NCBI GenBank assembly: GCA_018398765.1 | Contig: JAHBMJ010002114.1 | Coordinates: 1-14,370 of the forward strand | Direction: 5' to 3' | Source: Chromera velia | Taxonomy: Eukaryota; Sar; Chromeraceae | DNA: 14,370 bases | Part shown: piece by piece, positions 9,101-14,370 of the stretch | How positions within the stretch are numbered: the stretch's first letter is position 1 | Layout of the letters: each line of letters starts with the position of its first letter | Position numbers and translations under genes: made by a program | Notes under the pieces: model-generated | Databases searched by the model: none | Seen by the model: only the letters and a program-made list of their open reading frames with translations | Told to the model about the DNA's origin: nothing

Positions 9101-11576
9101 AAAGGATCTGAATAATCATGTCAATGCACCCCCTCCGATGCCTCCTACAGCCATGTTGTACAAAGGAATGCCTCTGAAAGGTCACGGTCTGTCTCCTTCC
9201 ATGCACCTGCCCATAGTCTCAGTCCGACCCCCACCCCGCCCCCCCCTGAAGACGTCCGCATCACCGCAAACACTCCAGAGGCCGCATCAACAACCATCAG
9301 CAGGCATGCATGTCAATGTCCAGACAAACGCCCCCCACGGCCTGCTGTCCCCCGTGAGGCTGCGCAGTCCGCCCGGTCGACGTGGCCGCTCCCCCGGGCC
9401 CTCTAGGGCCGCATCTGCCGACAGGCGGCAAACTGACTCAGCAGAGTCTTCTCCCTTTCTTCGTTCCCCCACCCCCCCTCCAGAGTCTCCGATTCCTCAA
9501 CGACCTCCCAAGTCACGTGTGGCTTTTGTTCGCCCCCTCGCCATCCCCCCTTTGGCTTTGGATGTGCATGGCGGTCTGAGAGGAGGAGGAGAGGCTCTGG
9601 AGTCTCCTCCCGCCTCCTCCTGTGCTCCAACGGGGGGGCGGTCTGACGGGGCACGGCTGGTGCGAACTCCTGGGGGCAAGGCGGAAGACTTAGGGGGTGG
9701 TGTGCAGTCGAGACTGTCGGTTCGTTTTTCTGTGCCTCATCGAGAAGTGCAATCACAGGCTGCTCCTCTGAGACATGCTATGACAACAGGGAGGGAAAGA
9801 GAGCGATCGGTGGGAGGGAATCTGTGCCCTCCTCAGTCCATATCTTTTCGCTGTTCTTCCTCTCCTTCTCCAGAAGAGACCCGAAATCTGGCAGCCACAT
9901 CTTCCTCCTGTACTTCAGCACGAACCCAAAACCTTCAAGAGGAAATACGCGCCGCCACTGCCAGGCAACATCCCTTTCGCTCCGGTCCCCCGCCCTTTCC
10001 TTTCCCACCAAGTCCTTTACAGATGGACTCTCACCACCAGCATTCTCACCCGCATCCGGCAGGGGTCCTTTCCCGTCCTCTCCCCACCAGACAGCCTTCG
10101 AACGGCTACTCTCTCCATGATACAGTCCCACTTCCACCGCCCCAGCCTTTCTTTCTCGCTACCTCCTCGCATCAAGCGTTCCGTCCTCCACCGAGATCTG
10201 TCCCTCCTCCGCGATCGCCCTCGCCAACTGTTGGAACCGAGGTCTTCCAGCACCATCCACAGCCTCACCACCCAGGACTTGCCCCCCATCCGCTGATGCC
10301 CTTCATGCCCCCACCACCGAGGGGAGGGCAAACTCTCCTGAGACCTCCAGCAGCAGAATCTTTCCACGCTCCAACTCAACACTTTGACGGCTACTTCCCA
10401 GACCCTTACTTTCCGCCCACTTCTCCCCTCAGTTGCTCTAGGCGTCCCCTCTCCTGCCCGCAGAGACAGACACCCACAGTCGACCTGCCAGCAGCTCCAC
10501 CGAAGCCCCGGCCCGACAGCCCTCCTTCCCCTTCCTTTGCCCGTCCACTCTCCCCACCGTCCCACCACTTCAATGTGGTCGTACAAACTCAACCCGAGGT
10601 CCACATGCCGCACCCTCTCCCCCCCTCCGCAAGACACACAGAGAGCCCTCCGCATTTCGGAAAAAGTTGGCCCGCACCCTCCGAGAGCCCTGCAGGAGTA
10701 TCAAATTCCGCACACACAAAAGTACCCAGCGGCCCGTTCCCTACAGAGCCCCCGTCACGTACAGCAGCAGCAGGGGCCCCGAACGGACTCTCTTCCTCCC
10801 TTTCGCGCAAAGGGAAAGGTGAGTTTCCCCAAACCCACGCAGTTGCACACAAACCCAAACCGCGGGAGGTTGGAGGCACCCCCCCCCCGAGGGCGTCTCC
10901 TCCCCCCAGCTGCGGGAGTCGCAGCCTCCCTTTGCATGGGCCTGTCCCTTTGCTTTCGCCCGGGGGGGCTCCCTCCGTGTACCCCGCATCGGCGGGGGGG
11001 GCTCTTTCTGTTCCTCTAGGATCGCAGTCTGGGGGCTTGGTGGGGGGCAATGGGGATTCCCGGGGTGTAGGCGATGCAGGGGATTGTCAGGAGCATGAGC
11101 AGGCGGGGTGGTACACACCTGAGGACGCGGGAAGTGTAGACGGGGAGGGGAAGCCGGTAGATATGAATTTGGGAGGGGAGAGGTCAGAAAGGGAAGTTGA
11201 TGCTTTGGGTAGAAAGGCTGTGTGGGATGATCTGGCGGCGTGTGAGGACCCAGAAGAGGTGATGCGTCGGGTTCAGGGGATAGAGGAGGCAGCGGGGAGG
11301 CAGGCTGAGAAGAATGCTGAGGGGCTGATTCATCGTCTTTCTGCCACTGCACGGGACCGTGCGGAAGCAACGGGATGTTCCCCAGTGAGGAACGGAAAAG
11401 GTTCCTCCCGAAGTCCTGGCGTAAAGGGGAAGAGGACACCACCGGACCACCAGACCAAGGACGTTCCCCCACCCTGTCTCACCCAGGACCCTCCGCAGTG
11501 GCCTCCCTCTATTGTGTCAGTCAGTCAGTCTGTGTGTCAAGACGGATATCCTTCTTTTGTACTTTCTACTGAATAA
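6178..11576 (+). CDS. giant Pro/Ser/Gly-rich disordered protein, probable N-terminal part of the downstream kinase
   Basis: Exon 1 is 6178-6234. Its ATG follows an in-frame TAG 15 bases upstream, and it encodes MDRDNLANVPTATTPCCLE. A GTAAGG donor (6235) and a CTACTGCAG acceptor (6320) join it in phase 0 to an exon open from 6321 to a TAA at 11574-11576. That is about 1,750 codons without a stop, far too long for chance. The product is low-complexity and apparently disordered, with runs of Pro, Ser, Gly and Arg and many SP/TP sites. His/Pro-rich patches lie near residues 1255-1270 and 1330-1355. Numbering from the new ATG, short motifs are I864-D-L-T-D-S-E (SUMO-interaction-like), K1083-S-R-V-A-F (PP1-docking-like) and a tandem IGREDTGRC pair from 926. 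Residues about 1640-1700 are charged and probably helical, and are the only ordered-looking part. No signal peptide or membrane segment is evident. I think the coding sequence leaves this exon at 11497 and splices into the kinase exons, in which case the last 26 codons to TAA are intron read-through. A separate gene ending at 11576 (AATAAA at 11572) remains possible. Confidence 0.72.
6235..6320 (+). other. first intron of the large gene (86 bases)
   Basis: The intron begins GTAAGG and ends TTCTACTGCAG after a pyrimidine-rich tract. It falls between codons (GAG|CCC) and links a short ATG exon to the giant open frame. The giant frame has no early ATG of its own, which supports the splice. Confidence 0.7.
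9039..9092 (+). repeat. 27-bp tandem repeat inside the coding region
   Basis: Two adjacent 27-base copies, 9039-9065 and 9066-9092, differ at one base (GAC versus GAT). They encode IGREDTGRC twice. The period is a multiple of three, so the frame is kept. It is a recent in-frame duplication and adds two Cys to a region with few. Confidence 0.92.
10819..11079 (+). other. possible in-frame exonic intron (exitron)
   Basis: A strong donor GTGAGT at 10819 and an acceptor GGCGATGCAG ending at 11079 lie in the same phase (after the first codon base). They enclose 261 bases, a multiple of three, rich in C and G homopolymers. Removal would join GGGAAAG to GGGATTGT and drop 87 residues without shifting the frame. 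The acceptor resembles those of the kinase introns, which end GATGCAG. The segment is also open when read through, so whether it is spliced cannot be told from sequence. Confidence 0.35.
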
Positions 11577-11883
11577 AGAAAACGCTATTGGAATGCATGA
11601 AGGATCCGCATGGAAAAGGAGATGACAAAGGCATGATGGCAGAGGAAGACAGACGAGAGAAAGAGAATGTGACAGACAGAGAGAGAACGAGAAACCAAGA
11701 CATCGCGGAGACACATGAAGATTGATCCAACAGGAAGGGGTTCCGTGTGAGGGATGAAGAAAGAGAATGTCGTTGCAATTTCTTGAAGACTCTTGGATGC
11801 ATTTTGTACAGCCGTCCACCCCCTCTACCACCCCATCATGATCATACTTTCTGTTCGGTTCCTTCCCATGCACGTATTTGCAG
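11498..11883 (+). other. proposed intron linking the giant exon to the kinase exon
   Basis: The donor is GTGGCC at 11498 and the acceptor is GTATTTGCAG ending at 11883, 386 bases in all. The donor leaves CA and the acceptor supplies A, making CAA, so both sides fit in phase. The other kinase donors here are GTGGGC, GTGGGC and GTGGGT, close to this one. Another phase-compatible donor, GTCAGT at 11516, lies 18 bases downstream and would add six codons. The stretch holds an AATAAA (11572-11577), so a gene boundary is the rival reading. A 42-codon ATG frame from 11598 stops at 11726 and has no phase-compatible donor. Confidence 0.5.
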
Positions 11884-14032
11884 AAGCCGTTTCGAGGTAT
11901 CTCGATACGCCGATCTTGGAGAAGGCGCCTTTGCGACCGTGCGGTCGGTTCGGATGCGAAAGAACAAAACTGAGCTTCGGGCTCTGAAGGTGGTGGAGAA
12001 AGCACCGCTTGCTTTGAGGGGGATGTTGGGGCAGTTGTCTCGAGAAGTTGCACTTCTTGAACGCATCGGAAGAGCCTTGGGGGATTCAAAACAAAAACAG
12101 GCTCTACGGGACAGCAGCAACAGTCAAGCAGGAGAAGTGGAACCAGACACTGCTGCAGAGGCTTCACTAGCCTTTTGTTTGAGAGCAGTGAAAGCCGAGG
12201 CATCGTCGCGTTCCATTCCTTTAGAGCCAAGTTTGGATTTTTCCGCTGTGTGGGGTCTTTTGGGTGTCCGCATGGTTGTGGAAGACGCGACCCATGTGTA
12301 CATCGTCTCTGAGATGTGCAAAGGGGGGGCGCTCCCGAGGCTCCAGAATCTGTTTCCGGACAAGAGACTGCCGGAAGAGGTTGCGGGATGGCTCGCAGGA
12401 CAGGTGGGCTTGCAAGTCCATTCATTCATTCATCCATTCATTCATTCTTTCTTTCATTCATTCATTTATTCATTCATTCATTCATTCATTCCTTGAGTGG
12501 GAGAGAAACCCGGTTTTTCTTTCTCTCTCAAGCGAGCTTGGAAGACGAAGAGAACAGAGAGAGAGAGAGAGTTGTCTGCTTCTCCAGTAAAGAAGGCAAG
12601 GAATTCGTGAGTGCAGCGGCAAAGGAATTGATAATTGTGTTTGCTGGCTGGCTGCACGAACGCTGTTCAAAGAGAGAGAAGGGATGTCAAAGGAGAGCGT
12701 TTGGTAGGATTGGTCAGTCACTCGAAGAGAGAGAGAGCACGTGAACGCCAGTTGAGATTCCCGGTTGTGTGTCTCTCGTTTCAGCCGAATGACTGCCTTC
12801 GTTGGTGTTGGGTCCAGACCGAATGAGTTAGCACCGAAGGAGGAGGCAAACTGGAGAAGCAGAAAGACTTTATCCTTTCCCATAAGGCCTTCTTTTTGAA
12901 CCCGTGCATCCTCTCTTCCTTTTTCTTTACTGCAGATGAAACGATGTATTTGCGTGCATTGATTGATGCAGGTGCTCGAATCTGTCCAGACGCTCCACAC
13001 AATGGGGATTCTGCACCGAGATCTGAAGCCAGACAACGTTTTGCTGAAGCCGATCAGAGTGCCTGCACAAAAAAGAGGATTGTCAAACGGAGAGCAGGCA
13101 GGACCAGAGGGACAGGAGAAGAAGGCCGTGTCCCCTGTACCTCCATCTCCGTCCCGTTCGTCCAAGGGTTGTTTCTCTTGCTGTACAGGTCCTCCTCCGA
13201 ACATCACGTCTGTGTCTGGAGAGGGGAAGGGAAGTGTGATCTCTGCTGAGTCAATTTGGACCCTCCGAATTGTCTTGTGCGACTTCGGGTGGGCTGCCGA
13301 TGTTGATCCTGACTGTCCTTTGGGGGGTGCTCCTGAGGGTCTTCGTCGCAGCACGTGCGGCACGATGGACTACATGGCTCCCGAGATTTTGCCTCCAGCG
13401 GGGGGGGACACGGAGAGGCTTCGGACAACTGAGGTCTCACATGGAACGCCGGCAGACATGTGGGCAGTGGGGGTCCTGATCTACGAGGTGGGTGGGTGGT
13501 TTGGTTTGTTTGTCTTTGGAGGTCCCTTTGGGGGGGAATTTGTTGGTTTTCTCTCTCAAGTCTGTGCCGAGATGAATGATTCGTGTTCTTTCGGAGTTCT
13601 TATCTTTCACTCATCCAGTTGGAGAGCGAGAGAGTCTGCTGGTGAGACAAAATTTCGACTCTGATTTTTTTTTTCTGGCCTTCTCTTTCTTTCCTTCCTT
13701 CTTTTTTCCCGCCCTCCCTTCCTTCTCTAGTTGCCTGAACCTAATCCCACTTCTTCCTCCTTGCTTCTTGATGACTTTTCTTTCTCATGAATCAGTTGCT
13801 TCCCCCGCTCTTTCCCTCTACATACAAACCAATCTTGTGATTGATGCAGATGCTCTGCGGAGAGGCTCCGTTCGCGTTGGCACCCGACGGGGCTGAGAGG
13901 GACCGTCGAGTACGCGCGGCTTCTTACGTTCTGCCTCCAAGGGTCTCTGAGGAAGCGAAGGCGCTCCTGTCGAGGCTCCTCAGACCCAAACCAGAGGACA
14001 GATGGAGTGCAGAGAGGGTGGGCTCGGGCTGA
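11884..14032 (+). CDS. Aurora-family Ser/Thr protein kinase domain (three exons, 3' end incomplete)
   Basis: The exons are 11884-12403, 12972-13487 and 13850-14017; each join restores a kinase motif. If fused to the upstream exon, landmarks are the glycine loop LGEGAFATV (1756-1764), the ATP lysine in ALKV (K1780), the alpha-C glutamate in LSREV (E1799), the catalytic loop HRDLKPDN (D1935, N1940), DFGWA (D2022), the activation segment RRSTCGT with T2046 and APE ending at E2056, DMWAVGV, and the closing RW arginine. Aurora traits are the ALKV..KA.L...G...QL.REV pattern with K-to-E spacing of 19, DATHVY before the hinge, DFGWA, and RRST-CGT-DY. Aurora kinases phosphorylate mitotic substrates at centrosomes, spindle or kinetochores; that role is inferred. 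Two insertions, about 59 residues after alpha-C and about 69 between HRD and DFG, make it divergent. The gatekeeper position is Ser (S1887). No in-frame ATG precedes the glycine loop, so an upstream exon is required. After the third exon the frame stops at 14030-14032 if unspliced. The usual L..HPW ending is missing, so the tail is unresolved. Confidence 0.82.
12404..12971 (+). other. kinase intron with an ATTC tetranucleotide repeat
   Basis: This 568-base intron begins GTGGGC and ends TTGATTGATGCAG. It lies between codons, and its removal puts AGWLAGQ directly before VLESVQTLHTMGILHRDL, which restores the normal spacing from Gln to the catalytic HRD. It contains an ATTC repeat (12419-12494), a short AG run near 12556, and many stops in the coding frame. 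Confidence 0.82.
12419..12494. repeat. ATTC tetranucleotide microsatellite
   Basis: ATTC units with a few CATCC, TTTC and TTTA interruptions begin 15 bases inside the kinase intron. In one frame they translate to Phe-Ile-His-Ser repeats, a repeat artefact. Confidence 0.95.
13488..13849 (+). other. kinase intron
   Basis: This 362-base intron begins GTGGGT and ends TGTGATTGATGCAG. It lies between codons and separates GVLIYE from MLCGEAPF, which together form the normal kinase segment after the APE region. It is rich in pyrimidine runs in its second half. Its last 12 bases match those of the previous intron. Confidence 0.82.
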
Positions 14033-14230
14033 GCAGCCAGAAAGAAAGACAATTCACAGGCAGGCAGAACGACTTACTTGTGTCCGATTAAGAGACGGGA
14101 AAAGACAGACCAAGAGAAAAAACACAACGGCGAAGTCAACAGAGGCGAACCAAATCGCCGACAGACTCTGTGTCTGCAACGTTGCATAACTGCTTGAGAG
14201 AAGGAAACGAAATTGACGCGCTTTGTTGCA
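14018..14230 (+). other. probable last intron of the kinase gene
   Basis: GTGGGC at 14018 follows the codon for the final Arg of RWSAER, the same donor form as the other kinase introns. A good acceptor (GCTTTGTTGCAG) ends at 14230. In phase, the following exon reads only Lys-Lys-Leu before a TGA. A different frame of that exon stays open and would read EEALIEYYEVV, but no GT donor gives the required phase. The true 3' structure may use another acceptor or lie beyond the window. Confidence 0.4.
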
Positions 14231-14321
14231 GAAGAAGCTTTGATTGAATACTACGAAGTTGTTTCTCTGGAGGGACCTCTCAATGCCCACTCTGTTGTCC
14301 AACTCCAAACCCCCTCGTTCT

Positions 14322-14322
14322 C

Positions 14323-14370
<48 letters not shown>
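14322..14370. repeat. TC/TG compound microsatellite at the right edge
   Basis: About 19 bases of TC repeat run directly into a TG repeat that continues to the last base. The tract is cut by the window edge and mirrors the CA tract at base 1. Confidence 0.95.

Noticed and set aside
10384-11019. A 211-codon plus-strand frame overlapping the giant frame
   Set aside because: It is pyrimidine-rich DNA with few possible stops, and it lies wholly inside the longer frame. No independent start or splice evidence is visible.
10741-11472. Long minus-strand frames opposite the giant exon (also 6089-6775 and 10017-10655)
   Set aside because: They are shadows. C- and G-rich sequence lacks stops in several frames, and the plus-strand frame is far longer and connects to a start exon.
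11598-11726. ATG-started 42-codon frame considered as a first exon for a separate kinase gene
   Set aside because: Its only GT (in AATGTGACA) is in phase 0, while the kinase exon needs phase 2, so it cannot supply the start codon directly.
11517-12425. A 302-codon minus-strand frame opposite the first kinase exon
   Set aside because: The plus strand encodes clear kinase motifs over the same bases. The minus frame has no recognisable domain.
1-14370. tRNA, rRNA and CRISPR arrays
   Set aside because: Reading both strands by eye, I saw no T-loop or rRNA core motifs and no regularly spaced repeats with unique spacers. Weak or diverged RNA genes cannot be excluded without a covariance search.

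Overview
The window is nuclear DNA of a eukaryote. It has GT-AG introns with pyrimidine-rich acceptors, long microsatellites, one very long low-complexity reading frame full of poly-C and poly-G runs, and a multi-exon protein kinase. Huge Pro/Ser/Gly-rich proteins together with these microsatellites suggest an alveolate, either a chromerid such as Chromera or a coccidian. That placement is an inference from style; no lineage marker is present. Both ends of the window lie in CA/TG microsatellites, as expected of a contig whose assembly stopped at repeats.

Layout. Positions 1-3600 hold no gene I can support. They carry CA-type microsatellites, a striking inverted repeat (722-1250, two arms of about 250 bp around a 26-base loop), a GC-rich stretch, strongly diverged repeats (about 2040-2680) and a 93-bp AG tract. 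At 3619-4191 are the last two exons of an unrecognised plus-strand gene, joined by a clean GTAAGT...ACAG intron. Positions 4192-6177 are mostly AT-rich and apparently intergenic, with short direct repeats and one isolated GC-rich island near 5620-5745.

From 6178 to the right end there is probably a single plus-strand gene. A 57-base first coding exon with an ATG (6178-6234) joins by an 86-base intron to a giant exon that stays open from 6321 to 11576. This encodes about 1,730 residues of Pro/Ser/Gly/Arg-rich, apparently disordered protein with short linear motifs: a SUMO-interaction-like motif, a PP1-docking-like motif and a 9-residue tandem repeat. Three further exons (11884-12403, 12972-13487, 13850-14017) encode an Aurora-family Ser/Thr kinase domain with every catalytic residue present, two large insertions and a serine at the gatekeeper position.

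The kinase exon has no in-frame ATG before its glycine-rich loop and starts in splice phase 2. A phase-2 donor (CA|GTGGCC at 11498) near the end of the giant exon can feed it. The most economical model is therefore one protein of at least 2,146 residues: a giant disordered N-terminal region followed by a C-terminal Aurora-like kinase. A transcript is needed to prove the junction, and the last exon is unresolved.
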